A stretch of DNA of 64,000 bases from Protopterus annectens (Eukaryota; Chordata; Ceratodontiformes; Protopteridae). This document shows positions 10,496-22,451 of this stretch, piece after piece. Under the pieces are notes generated by a model, which saw only the letters and a list, made by a program, of their open reading frames with translations, was not told the origin of the DNA and ran no database searches. The position numbers were made by a program, and so were the translations under genes. How positions within the stretch are numbered: position 1 is the first letter of the stretch; each line of letters opens with the position of its first letter. The stretch spans positions 1,510,798,012 through 1,510,862,011 of the forward strand of contig NC_056744.1 of assembly GCF_019279795.1 (NCBI RefSeq), given 5' to 3'.

Positions 10496-11230
10496 TAGAC
10501 CTTAACCTAAAGCAAGACGTTGATTCTTAGATTCAAATACTCATGCTACATATTCTGAGTGTTGTTTTAAACAGAAAGCACTTAGCTAGCTTAAATATTT
10601 TGCCTCTTTTACACAAACAGACCATTTAGTACTGCCTGGAAAACGCTAAATAATGTCCATTCACTCTCTATGGTAGAATTAGCTAGCTTTGACCAGCTAT
10701 AGAGACATAGAATAAATAAAATGCATCATTATTTAAAAACAGCATACCAGATAGAAAAGCAGGTTGCCAACTGGGTCTAAAGTACCGGGTATTTGAAAGT
10801 GGCGGTATCAGTAGGTCTATTGGTAACTTCTCATACGTAGTGGAACAGGGAGGAGTTAATGTCACGTATGTGACTGTGGACGTGGCAGTCCGATCCCCTT
10901 CCACTTTACTGCGGTTACAAAATGCATAGACGTCTGGGCATCTGTATACTGATGCCTTCTCTTCTTAATCTGGACTGCTTTTACAGCAGTCGAGATTTAC
11001 AGAAACTAGTTTTTTTTTTAAAACCCGGAACTCACCAAGCATGTGCAGTTCGGGTTCTGGGACTTTAACAGTGAGTCAGTCAGACTCGCAGCTAAGCAGC
11101 CAGTATACAATAGTATACTAAATATTTTATTTTTTAAAATGTTCTTTCTTTTTCTTTCTTTTCACAGCTGGGGGGGCTGCAGCCCTGCAGTCCAATGGCA
11201 CGAGCCACCCCTGTTCTGGACTATACAGTT
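10496..11230. other. No recognisable gene
   Basis: No domain was recognised. A short inverted similarity ('aacccggaac' / 'gttcgggttc') near 11020-11060 hints at a degraded MITE end. Confidence 0.3.
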
Positions 11231-11304
11231 CTCACCAGTTTTGTATTATAAAACTGGTGAGCACTATACAGTTCTCACCAGTTTTATAATACAAAACTGG
11301 GGGA
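11231..11304. repeat. Tandem pair of hairpins with opposite loops
   Basis: CTCACCAGTTTT and AAAACTGGTGAG form a perfect 12-bp stem around loop 'gtattat' at 11231-11261. A second, imperfect hairpin at 11274-11304 keeps the left arm but has loop 'ataatac', the exact reverse complement of the first loop. The units are 43 bp apart. Confidence 0.85.
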
Positions 11305-11883
11305 TGCTTAAAAAGTAGCATATATGGATATGACCCCACCAGCTTGACTGCCAGACAGTATTCAACTAATGTCATTAAATGCAGAGTTGTAACTGAAGAA
11401 TCTTTCTTCAGCAGGAGAGGTGGAAGGATGCTTTATTCTTACAAAAATGGGGAAGGCAGACATACATAACATGGAAACTTGAAAATGAGCCCTAGAATAT
11501 GGTAGATAATTGGAGAAAATGCATCACTAGTCAGAGATGTATGTTGGAAAATTGCAGTGAGCATTAACTCCTAAACCTGCAGCATTAAAAGCTTGGGATT
11601 ATACAACCTATGATTAGGGTAGAGCTAGTGGCAGTGTTTAGTGAGGGAAACAAAACAGAACCAGAGAGGACTAGATAACTAATAAAAAAGGCAAATGCAT
11701 CCCTGTAACTAAGAGCAGATATCAAATGATGGGCTCAGAAGGAGATGGGGTGGAAGGAATGACAGGCCAGATGCTAAAACACTGAAGGTACAAGCTATAT
11801 TTGGAAGATAAATGTTTTATTTGGCAAAACATTGTTAATTATTGTTTTCTCTTTCACTTCCTCTTCACTTTCCTCTCTTACAG
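11305..11883. other. No recognisable feature
   Basis: Nothing identified. Purine-rich in places. Confidence 0.3.
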
Positions 11884-13043
11884 TTTCATAGGATATAGGT
11901 GTTTAATAGTCTAATGACCACAAAAGCCTTTTTAAGCCTAGCCATGCATCATTAATCTCTGTCAAGTTCTGGTACCCTTGATAAATGTAAGCAGGGTCCC
12001 TGGAGATGAACCATTTACAGGCTGCTTGTATCTATTAGTGCCAAATTAGGGAAGAATTTCCTGTTCCTCATCCAATTATCCAAGTTACACTTGAATTTGG
12101 TTAGGGAGGAACTCTGCTTCACATGGATGGGGAAGCCTGTTCTGGAGAAGAAGTAGAGTCTAGGATACACATATGTTTCTCCAGTAGGTCCTATTTATAT
12201 CACAGGTAAGGTTTAAGTCTTAAAAATGGGAAATTCTGGTTCTAGTTGCTTTGTGGATATGCAGGAGGTCCATCAGAGTGGGATCTGACAATGCCTTGTA
12301 TACCAGGCACAGATCTCCCCTCAACAGCCCGTAGGAGACAGCACATAGGGACAGGGGTTTGAAGCAGTCTGCATAGGACATGGTACTTACTCCCTGCATT
12401 CTTTTAATGAGGAACCTCTCTGGACATTCCAATTGTTGGACATGCCAGGTCAGGTACATACCAATGTATGCAATGTACCAATGTACCAGTGTTGCACTCA
12501 ATGTTCGGTCTGATGAATGCAGAATACAGTGGAACATTGACTGCCATGGACCTATATGCCATACCTTTGTTTATAAGTTGCACAACATAGTACAATCTCC
12601 TCACTACTGTAGACAAATGATGATCAAAGGCTAGATTACTGTCCATGTGTATCCCCAAGTCCCTAACTACTTGATCAACTCTTAGGGGTGTATTGTCAAT
12701 TTGATATTCACCAGTGGTGGATGACTTCCTGAAACATACTATTATGCATTTCTTGGCATTTAGTTTTAGTCCATGACTTTGACATGAGTTGTTTGTCTGA
12801 GTCAGCCCTTCTTGGAGAACATCTGAGTCAGTGGGGGACTCAATGATATCTCCTAATTTGCAATCATCTGCAAATTGAGCCAGCCAGAGGCCATTGACAT
12901 TGGCCTTGGCTTCAGAGAAGCAAATGCCAAAAAGGAGCAGTCTCAGAATCAGTCCCCAAGGGACTACATTTGTGACTGGCTTCTTTGTAGAGGTGGAGTG
13001 AAATGAATTTCCTTCAGGGCAAGTGGATATAGCACAAAAAATT

Positions 13044-13044
<1 letters not shown>
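11884..13044 (-). mobile_element. LINE-B copy 2 (CR1-like), 5'-truncated at a CA microsatellite
   Basis: On the minus strand the order is RT motif B ('KPVTNVVPWGLILRLLLFG', a decayed PVTSGVPQGSVLGP), the catalytic block 'QFADDCKLGD', then 'LKLNAKKC' and 'LGIHMDSNLAF' of the thumb. A C-terminal block with 'VSYGLLRGDLCLVYKA' follows. The 3' tail at 11884-11950 aligns with 61719-61785. The coding frame is shifted at least once near 12.4 kb. The element stops where the CA repeat begins at 13045. CR1-clade placement rests on the FADD-type catalytic block and the 8-bp terminal repeats. Confidence 0.85.

Positions 13045-13131
<87 letters not shown>
13045..13131. repeat. (CA)n microsatellite
   Basis: About 43 pure CA dinucleotides abut the truncated end of LINE-B copy 2. 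Confidence 0.98.
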
Positions 13132-13136
<5 letters not shown>

Positions 13137-14519
13137 GAGTATTGAACCTCCTACAAATCTTATTACACAATCTATAGAGCACAGTATTAGTTGCAGGAGA
13201 AGTCTTATGTTAGGCATTTCATTTTCTGTCCTACTGGTGGTCTGATTCATAGTGTACCTTATATTTGACAAAGTGTGAATGGAATAGTGTTCATTCTAGA
13301 CTGTGCTACAAAACCATGCTGCTAAATCTCCAGAGTTGTCTCTGCTGAAAAAGGATGCACAAAACTACCACTGCATCAGGTTATAGGGGAGAAAGGAGAA
13401 GACTGCCATGATATGTTGCATCCAGTAACTCTGTGACAGAGGTATAATGTAATTTGTGTGTTCATAGCATTTTATATAGCTTTTCCTTTACCACATACAA
13501 TAATATCTGACATCCCTTGTACATAATGCAAATAATTTGAAATTTTATATGTAAATTTTGCTCAATTTTAATATTAGTTACAAATTCTTAAGAAGTATTG
13601 ATAAGGCCATTTGAAGTATTAAATGTTACTTCATTTAAATCACACATGTATAGTCAGCATTGACTATGTTATCATTTTATTTGACACATAAATAAAGACG
13701 GTTTAAGAAAAAAGGGTCAAAGAGGTTAGCTGGCCAGTATGGACACACAAGCAAAGTTGAACTTGCAGGCATTAGGGGAATTTGATATGGCTGATAGAGG
13801 TTGCCTGCAAGCTCCATCTTACTTTGATATGAAGGGCATGAGAAGATAATGACATGTTTTTTTTATATAACTTTAATGTGTATTTCATGCCCAAGATGAG
13901 GATAATTGTAACATCTAGAATGAGCAGTATAACTGTCATTAAATAGGGAATATTTTCTAAATGATGTATCAACTGAACTAGACTCTGTGTACCTGTGCAT
14001 CTCTTAGTAGTCATGTAAAAGACATTGACCTGGAATATGGAGTAGGTTAAAGGTTGTTATGAATATTGGATTCCAGGAGTATTACAGGGGCATAGTAGCT
14101 GCATGAAAAGTAAAGGGATATAGTAACATTTGCACTGGTGTATATATCTGCCTGATGGATGAAGGATCTAGTGATATATGTTTCTGGCAGAAGAAAATAT
14201 ATGACAATTTTGTTTTTACTCTGGCCAGAAAATTTCATTGTAACTTTTAATTAACGGATATCGTCTTGATCTTATAGGAATTCATTTGGAAGTTGACTAA
14301 GTGATTGATGATATTAATGTCTCATATTATTTGGTTTGCAACTTTTCTGAACTTCATCTGCTAATTGACATGGTTTATATTTTTTTGATGTATAGTATTT
14401 GCATTTACAGTCGTTTCAATGGGGTCTGTAATGTATAATGTTTGCAACTAAAGTTGTATTAATACGGTTTGTTTTTCATTTATACAAATGTAAGAATGCC
14501 TGTGTCATAACTGATAATT
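13132..14519. other. AT-rich, possible L1 3' remnants
   Basis: No coding motif is recognised. An 'aataaagacgg...aaaaaaggg' block near 13690-13715 resembles the 3' ends at 14535 and 16600. Confidence 0.3.
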
Positions 14520-14560
14520 TAATAAAGATGTTTTTGTTTATAAAAAAGAAAGATGAATAA
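14300..14560 (+). mobile_element. Candidate L1-type 3' end
   Basis: T-rich sequence ends in 'aataaagatgtttttg' followed by an A-rich stretch. This resembles the block at 16597-16625 and a mobile L1 3' terminus. No RT motif was identified immediately upstream, so the call is tentative. Confidence 0.35.
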
Positions 14561-15891
14561 ATTCCCCTTCCCCCAAAAAATCACTGCAGAATGGAAAATA
14601 GGTTTCTTTATTAGAATAAGGCTACTGCAGTCATTTTGTCTGTTTTTGGCTGGCTGTTTGATAGTTGTTTGTACAACTTACTTGCAAGTGCTTGAATATT
14701 CATTCAAATGCCTCACATTTTCAGTAACCCTCCAACTGGTTACACTTTAGGAGACTAGGTGTAAGGCTTTCCTTTCTGCTTTTGTTCTATTTGCAAGGGT
14801 GCAGGAGATTGTGCTACATCTTTGGACTTTTTGTGATATTTTTCTCTGATGTGGCAGCATTTTAAAGTGGGCTAATTCATGGCAGTTATGAGTTAACTCC
14901 AGTTACGAAATTTAGGAGGAGGCTGATGAGGCAAAAGTCTGCCCAGCAGGCACTGCATGTTATGAAGATTAATGGCTGTTTTCTTATGAATATTGTTTCT
15001 CATCATATCATTATTATTAGGATGTGTTGTGTGAGTGCCAGAAGAAAATTAAGAGTTGACCAGAGGGTTAATTAGCCATGAATGTTAAGATTCTTTTCCT
15101 TGAGAAAAATACACTTGGATGCAGTAGTACAAATTTGCATGAAAGGTGGCTTGATGGCTGGATTAACTCTCACAGGCTGACCATAACACAAGGGATAACT
15201 GTAGAATAAGGAGATGGATGTACAAAAGTAATAATATCACAGGACTGAGCATGAGTTTAGGTTACCTCTGGATCTTATGAGGCATACAGGAGAGAGAACA
15301 AAGTGCTATGTGGATTTCTTGTGAAGTTAGGCAATGGAAAGGAGGAGGAGGAGGGGTGATTATGGTAAAGTGAGGACAAAGGACAGAGGAGGATACTAGG
15401 TTAAGTTTTCAATACAGATGAGATAAGGGTTGGAGGTGGACTTGATGAAAGTGCGGTTTCCTTTTGTTGAGGAGGAGTGAATGAGTAAGGGACAAAGACA
15501 GTGAAGGCAGTAAATAGGGTTGGGACAGGAAGAAGAAAGATCTAAGTTTAGGAACTGAATAAGGGTGGACAGTGTTGGGCTTTTTTGGGGGTCTATGGGG
15601 AGACTGATACCTCAGACAAGACTGATCAAAGGATCAATGACTTACTGGGTCTAGCTCTTCAGGAGGACTAATACAAGAAATGTAGAATGTGGAGTGCATA
15701 AATAATCCTATTAAGAAGTCTTATGTGGCAAGATGTTAGGGAAGAACAAGGCTGGAAAGGACATCATTTTAAGAAGAGAAGTTAATGAGAAAGAAGACAA
15801 TAAAGTGAGAGGGCTGTAGTTATAAGGTGACAGGATTACAATATACTGTACTGACAGGAAAAAATGGGTAGCTATATTATCTGGGTCTATA
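14561..15891. other. No recognisable gene; purine-rich from 15.3 kb
   Basis: No domain was found. The purine-rich plus strand is like the L1-clade ORF2 downstream, so this may be another decayed L1 copy. Confidence 0.3.
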
Positions 15892-16146
15892 TTTTCTAAT
15901 CAAAAAGTGAATTCAGCAAACAGCATTTACATCGGAAATGCCATTCAGTGAATTCACTGTTGTGGGGGGCTGTGCCCCCCACCCCCACATTATATAGACC
16001 AACTCCGAGATCACACTACAGTGAGGAAAGGGCAAATTTTCTGATTTTCACTGTACCGTGATCTCACTATGTACAGTTTGCTGAACGACATTTTCGATGT
16101 AAATGCGTTTGCTGAACTGAACTTTCGTTTAGATAATGCAGACCCA
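15892..16146. mobile_element. Long-TIR MITE, copy 1
   Basis: Begins TGGGTCTATATT and ends AGACCCA. The inner arms continue as inverted repeats for about 75-80 bp, with 'TTCAGCAAAC' and 'GCATTTACATCG' on both sides. Near-duplicate flanks 'atattatc' and 'atattatt' suggest an 8-bp target duplication. The middle shares 'gaccaactccgagatcac' with copy 2 at 56758. It is non-coding. Confidence 0.75.
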
Positions 16147-16269
16147 TATTATTTAACAAGGTAAGGGATTAGGTCATAGTGATGGAGAAGAATTTATTAT
16201 TTATGATATTTAATTCCCAATACATTAATAAACACATAAAAGACACTTTTTTGATTAGTAATCTGCTCA

Positions 16270-16625
16270 GAAACTAAATTAACTATTAATATGGTTTATA
16301 TTTTTTAAAATTCCCATTTTCAGGTTCCTTGTACAAGATAAATTATTTATTGTATTGGGAAACTCTCTTTTGCAAAGATTGTTTAATGCAGTGCTGCAGT
16401 GAGTACTTCATGGTTAATTGTATTTATTGCTATCAGATTATCATATTCAATAGAAGGATCATTGTACATTTTGTTCATTTATTTGTTTGTTGTATGTTGT
16501 AATTGTATATTTTTGTAATTTATATCAGAAGTTACTCATTATCATTCATGTCCTGTATTTGCATCTTTGTTCTTCTGCAGTTTAAAAATCAGTAAAGATA
16601 TTTCTGTTATAAAAGAGAATTGGAG
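16270..16625 (+). mobile_element. Candidate L1-type 3' UTR and end
   Basis: An AT-rich region ends in 'cagtaaagatatttctg' and an A-rich stretch, similar to the end at 14535. It immediately precedes the L1-clade ORF2 starting at about 16640 and may be the end of a separate copy. Confidence 0.35.
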
Positions 16626-17614
16626 TGGAGCGAGGCAATGGTGATTGCTAAGAGTAGAGTGGAAAGACATGATGTGATAGTGGGACTGTTATGTGGATGC
16701 ATTGTAAGTGAGCTAGGCCTCTTCTAATTAGATATTGTTGTGATTTGTATGGATTTTAATGTAGCTGTAGGGGATGCCAAACATACATTATGTGGTAGCT
16801 GAGAATAATATGTGAGCTACAGAAAACAGATCAAGGCAATGTTAGAAATGTGAAAGGGAAGACAAAAAGGCACTATTATTTTGATGAATAGAGCCATCCA
16901 GAATGGTAGAACAAATTATTTTGGATGAGAACCATTGGAAGGAAGTATAATATCTTAGAGTGAGAGAGGAAGGTTTGCAGATCACATAATATTAGTGGCA
17001 AAATGTGAGGCATAGTGGAATGGAAACCCATGTGACTGGAGTGTCAAGATCAGATGACATGGTTTCAAAATAAAGAATTGAACCATTGTAGGATGGAAAG
17101 TGGTACAGACATGGGGTATTGTGGATAAAGATGGAAACAAAAGAAGAGAGAAGCAGTAGAACTTTAGAGAATTAAATAAAGACTTATAAGAACCACAGAA
17201 GGGTGAGTAGAAGGTAGAAGGATAATGTGAACCAGAAGTAAGGAAAGAGGTTTATTTGCAGTAGAAATTGAATGATGTTAACTTGAAAAAGAAGATGGTG
17301 GAAATTGGGAGGAGAAGGACATGTTGGACATTCCTATGTAATGTTGAGGTGAAGTGTTAGCTTTTTGACAAACAGATGTAAGGGAAATGGTGAAAGTGCA
17401 ATACCTGATGGATTGGATAAAGAGAAAAAAAAACTTTTAGGACTTTAAGTCAAATTCCAATGCCAATGCTAGACGTGAGTGGACTGTGGGACTAGGGTGA
17501 GGTTTGGAGACTGTGGGAGGTGTTGTTTCTTAGAGATGAAGAAAGAAGGAATTACAGAAAGAGATGTCATAAAGAAAGGTGTTGAATTCCTTTTAAATTG
17601 GTTGGGGGCGGGAA

Positions 17615-17998
17615 ATGGCTATCTTGCAGATTTCTAAAAAAATAGCAGGGAAAAAATCAGTGAGGTATTTGGTTGGAGTCTTTAGTGCAGAATTTAGAGG
17701 GGACTGTGTAGCATCATTGCAGAGGGATAACTCTGTGGAGTTTATTCCCAAAGGAAATCAAGGGAGTGAGACTCTCATTAACTATTTGCCAATGTATTCA
17801 ATAAATACAGACTCAAAGATCTATGTAAGACTACTGGTTATTAAATTAAAGGAACATATTTCTACAGTAGGATTCTTAAAGGATGAAGCTTGGAAGACCA
17901 TTGATAATTGTTATTTGATTTTGTGGAAAAAGGTTAAAAAGCAGAGGAGGAAGGAAGACAACAGCTGTGTGTTTTCACATGAAAAAGTATTTTAGGCT
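17615..17998 (+). pseudogene. L1-clade reverse transcriptase fragment (palm N-terminal half)
   Basis: A 126-codon open segment with 'VEFIPKGNQG', then 'NYLPMYSINTDSKI', then 'TIDNCYLILW' and terminal 'CVFSHEKVF'. These correspond in order to the L1 RT blocks LIPK, NYRPISLLNTDYKI, the helix before motif A, and DAEKAFD. The catalytic Asp of motif A is lost (HEKVF). No start codon is implied, as this is an interior piece of a larger decayed ORF2. Confidence 0.75.
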
Positions 17999-19207
17999 GT
18001 GAAATGGGCATACTTAGAGCAAATTTTAAAAGAGAAGGGGCTGGGAAAGTTTTTTTAAAGGAAAATATGGCACTTTATTAGGATCTTTCTTTGAGATTAG
18101 TGATGAATAGAGAAAAGTCTAGGTAATAGGGAGACAGAACAGGGACTCCCTCTGTTCCTGCAGATCACTGAGATGTTATCACAAAGTATCAGGAGCTGTT
18201 TAAGGGAGAAAGTGCCAGAAGGAGTTGTGTCAGAACAGGAAAGTGTTAATTCACTTGCAGATAACTGCAAGCTGCTGCTGTAGGACACTGAAAGGAAGTT
18301 ACTGGAGTGCTGCAGGTATTTAAATTATTCAAGGAGCAGTTGGGACAAGAACATAACTTTCAGAAGTTTGTAATTGTTCTGTTTGATAGGGAAAAAAGAA
18401 TGGAGCTACCACTGACACAAAATGGATGGATGATATATTTAGAGTTGAGTGTGTACACAGGATATTGTAGATAAGAACTAAGAAAATCTGAGGAACTGAG
18501 CTGGTACATTGTTGGAGATGTGTGAAGAAATGGTCAGTGCAACTCTGAAAATCTTGGTATTTCAACACATATTGTATGCAGCCTGACATACTTCTATCAG
18601 CCTTGGTAAAGGAAAAGTAAAGACTCTGGATGAAATGTGTGAGGCATGTCTGCAGAGGAAAGGCAAAAGATCTGAACAGGCTAATTTCGTATCACAGAGG
18701 CTAAGGTGTGGATAGGGAATCATCGAGTTTTAAGGTGTGTGACAGTAACAAATCTAAGATACTCTGCACTGAGGGGTAAAACAGAATGTTTCACGGTAGC
18801 TAAGCTGGAAAAGGAGACTTGAGGTATGATACAAGAGGAGATGGGTAAAGTAAGTAGGAACTCATGGAATATGCAGAGAACATGAGAAAGTAAAAGATCA
18901 AATAACCATTAGTGGAGAGCATTTGTGATTATATTTGGTGGGAAATTACCTGGGTGAAGGAAGTTCTGAAGGATAGATTGATAACTTGGGGCAAATGGAC
19001 TATACAGTGAGAAGAAGATCTGACACATGCAAATGAACCTGAGAATAGGTCAAAGTCTTTCAACCAGCTGTAAAATAAGTTTTACATTGGGGAGGTTGTT
19101 AACTGAAGAATTTCACTTTAAGGACAGGACTGGAGAAAGAGGAAATGAAAAATGAACAGAGGGATTTCAAGCTGCAGATGTGCAGAGCAAAATGAGGAAA
19201 GGCATAT

Positions 19208-19495
19208 CACATTTATTGATTATTTATTTAACATTTGTTAACCGGGAAAGTCCGACTTGGAATGTAGCCAATTTTTAGCAGTGGCCCAGGGAGAAATGCT
19301 CCAGATGCATGTCTTTGAATGTGGGAGGAAACCGGAGCACCCAGAGGAAACCCACCCAAGTGCAGGGAGGGCATGTAGACTCCACACAGAAGGCACCCCA
19401 GCTGAGAATCGAGCTGGAGAACCTCTTGCTATGAGGCGACAATGCTACCGCTGCACCATCCACCGCTGCACCACTGCGTCATCCGATTACTATTT
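19208..19495 (-). mobile_element. V-SINE with LINE-A 3' tail
   Basis: On the minus strand the element has a degenerate tRNA-like head (forward 19440-19490) and the V-SINE central domain (forward about 19310-19435; forward motifs 'gtgggaggaaacc' and 'catgtagactccacacag'). Its 3' tail (forward 19208-19300) includes 'aacatttgttaaccggg' and matches the LINE-A 3' end at 5190-5260 and 52473-52571. This is the classic arrangement of a SINE using its partner LINE's 3' recognition sequence. It is inserted into the L1-clade ORF2. Confidence 0.85.
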
Positions 19496-20500
19496 ATAGA
19501 TGCTTTGAAGAGAGAAAACACAGGAGACCATTATAAGAAATTGAGGGAAATATGTGAGCACAAGTGGTAAGGATGGCAAGATGATGATAGGTGGGAAACA
19601 GGAAGACATATTATTGGAGATGTTCCTGATTTAGGACAAGTAGGAGATTGGCAATTATGAAGTTTGCAAAACTGGTATCTCAAACCCAAGAAACTAAAGG
19701 ACTGGGGATGGATAAATCCAACAGTGTGCTGGTATTGGTATATTGATGATGATGCAAGAAAGTATCATTTATAGTGAGACTGCATAGAAGTAAGAAGCTC
19801 GTTGGATTCTTGTGGGAAGAAGTAGAACCCATTTGTGAAGATCATGAGAGGTTTTGTTCTGAGGTTGAGGTCAAGACAGGGCACAACAGAGTACATAAAA
19901 GTAGCTATTAGACTGAAATCAGAGAAAGAAAGAAATCAAAGGAGCAAGGAAGTATAAGTACTTGTGGGGGGCAGTATAGGGGACTTGAGAATGTGATCAT
20001 ATCCAGCTGGAAGAAAGAGTTGGACCAAGTGGACATAAGAAAAGTATGTGCCCAAAAGCTGGGAAGCTTGACAATAACAGATGTAGGCAAAAAGGGGAAA
20101 GGGGTGGAGAAAAGATGAAATCGGAAGTAGCTAGAGGGAAACTGATGGTAATAGGACATGCAGGGGAACAGCAGCTCATGAATTAATGATTGTATTGAAA
20201 TAACATTATAGGCAGAATACAGGGCTAGTGACTAGCTCTCTGTGGGGAAAGGTTAACTGAAGTGTAGCTTACCTCCGCAGCATAAAGAAATGTCTAAGTG
20301 AGAGCAGGCTGGGGAAGGATTGTCAGAAGGAAGCTCATAATGGGATTGAGGTCATGACTTTAAAGCAGAGTTTTTATGTGAAGCAGTTTGGGGATGTGAG
20401 TTAAGTCTGAAGCAGAATTGTAAGGATAGAGAAATGTGTTGTACAAGCTAATGATGACAGGGAATAAAGTCCAATCATGGAAATCTGAGTTTTGGAAAAT

Positions 20501-21171
20501 GTAATTGTGTGCACTTTTTCAAAAGAAGTTCACGTCAAGAATCATTAAAGTATGAATATCTAATAGTAGTTCTTAAGACGTGTTTAGTAGTCTTTTATGT
20601 ATAGATCTGTTGATTTAATTCATAATATTACATAAAGCTATTTTAATAGTGTTTCCCTTGAAGTACTAGGCTATTTAGCCTTTTTCTCCTGCAGCAAAAA
20701 TGTGAACATTATAGGTGAGCCCTGATTAACACTTAATGTCAAACAGCTCATGTAGAAAAGATATGAGACCTGGAAGGGTGTCACCAAGAAAAAAAATAAA
20801 AGAATAGAGCCTAAACAATTATGACCAGTTATTAAATCAGATAAGAACACTGTCAAAAAAAGCTTTATCTGCTAAAATGTTTGGTCAATCATCAAGAAAT
20901 TCTTTAAAACAGTTAAAAATTGTAGCGTTTTGTCCACTGGAATGGCAGCAGTTATATCATATATCAGTTTAATACTAATTGTATAACTTTTTTGCAACCT
21001 CTTGAAATGTCCATTTTGCTAAGTAGTGAGACATTCATTCAGTCTTACCCTAATGCTGTTCATATAGAATGTTTTTTATGACCTTACAAGACACTTACTA
21101 ACATGTAACATCCTTCCCTCTTAATACAGGGAAGTAAATAGTGTGGGAAGAAATATCCAGGGAATTGTTAT
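20501..21171. other. No recognisable gene except a splice-flanked micro-segment
   Basis: No domain was found. The only item of note is the candidate microexon at 20695-20714. Confidence 0.3.
20695..20714 (+). other. Candidate 20-nt microexon (speculative)
   Basis: A polypyrimidine tract 'gcctttttctcctgcag' ends at 20694 and 'ATAG|gtgagc' follows at 20711-20720. Together they bracket a 20-nt segment with strong consensus splice sites. No protein identity can be judged from 20 nt, and the arrangement could be chance. Confidence 0.15.
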
Positions 21172-21240
21172 GGCTAGGCTTGTATAGGCCCTAGGGCCAA
21201 TAGCCTAGTACCAACCTATAAACCTATGAACCTATGAACT
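21172..21240 (+). mobile_element. LINE-B / SINE 3' tail fragment
   Basis: 'ggctaggcttgtataggccc' followed by 'agcctagtacc' and three imperfect 'acctatgaa' repeats matches the 3' ends of LINE-B copies and of the SINE at 484. It is too short to tell LINE from SINE. Confidence 0.7.
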
Positions 21241-22190
21241 ATCTTCCTTGTAGCAGTGGTCATCCTGTACCCAGTATCACTGCTTGTAAACTGCTCCTTC
21301 CAAGAGTAAACTGTCCCAAAACACTGAAAATTATTACTTACCAACCCTCTTCATAAAAGTGCCACATCTGTGGAGTAAGTAAACTATAGACAAATAGTCA
21401 AACTACTCCCACCCTCAAAAATACTTAAAAATATGTCCACAACCAACTCCTTAACTAGATAAAGACAACTGACATGTTATCCATAACTCTGCATAGCTTT
21501 AGACCTAATCATAGCAGAGAAAATGAACTTATAACCCTACATATGACAACATTAGTCAATGGATAATTCAAAGTTCAGTACTTCTAGACTTAGTAAAACC
21601 AGACAGCACCATCTCACACCCACCTGCTAATAATTGTATACACCAATCTAGATCTCAGTTTTGAAACATTACAGTAGTTTGCATGTTACTTTAGTTACCT
21701 TACCTAGCGTATACATTCTTTCACTGGAATACTCTGTCAACTCCACAGTCAATGACACTTCACATTCTTCAAGAATCATTTGCATCTTCAAAAATAATAT
21801 GCACACATCCTCAAACCCATCAAATCTGATATAATAAGCAGATGACTCCAGCATATCACGCTCAGCTGCATCACTCAATAAACTCACACCTGCAACTATG
21901 CTTCAGTAAAATAGAAAAATGGTAATTAATATTTAATTTACTATAAAATGATAACAAAATTAATGACATTTTCTACCTCATCCACTGAACAATTATACTG
22001 TAATGCTTTCATCATCTTGTGAAATAGTAACAGAGAAATCGAGCTACCATCTAAAACAAAACTGACACACTTGTTTGTATCCAGCCATGATTATTAAAAA
22101 CTTGGGAATAGATATGAGAATGTTTCTCACAAACAACTAACAGATATGAAACAGATATCAGAGAAGAATTACTTTGAGTTATTTGACACT
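21241..22190. other. No recognisable feature
   Basis: AT-rich sequence without recognised motifs. Confidence 0.3.
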
Positions 22191-22451
22191 AATAAGGTGG
22201 TATTACAAAATAAAAAAATAAGAAGATCATGTTGGTGGTTGTGATGAAATGCTGGAACCCAAAGGATAAATTAATATCAATGTTAGTCAATAGTTTCCTT
22301 TACCTGAAAATGTTAAAAATGAAAAATTGATTTTGAGTGACTTAGTCCTAAAATCCACTGTTAGACAACTCTGTAAAGTTGATAGAAATTTGATTTATAT
22401 GTCAATCTTACCAGGATCGAAATCGGATGATGTTAAAACAGTGTATAAGCC

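Larger units (their letters stand above)
16640..20500 (+). mobile_element. L1-clade LINE ORF2, heavily decayed
   Basis: A purine-rich plus strand carries L1-type blocks in the expected order. 'ICMDFNVAVGDA' near 16740-16780 corresponds to the GGDFN motif of the endonuclease. 'INTDSKIYVRLLVIKLK' and 'VFSHEKVF' (17.7-18.0 kb) are decayed RT palm motifs. 'TEQGLPLFLQITEMLSQSIR' (18.13-18.2 kb) corresponds to the RQGCPLSPLLF block, with 'NSLADNCKLLL' at the YADD position. 'WYLKPKKLKDWGW' near 19.69 kb fits the C-terminal region before the CxxC segment. Stops and frameshifts are common. A V-SINE interrupts it at 19208-19495. The exact 3' end is unclear. Confidence 0.75.

Noticed and set aside
12404..13271. 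Minus-strand open frames with long Cys-Val runs
   Set aside because: The Cys-Val runs come from the CA microsatellite at 13045-13131. Only the part within 12.4-13.04 kb is LINE-B coding sequence.
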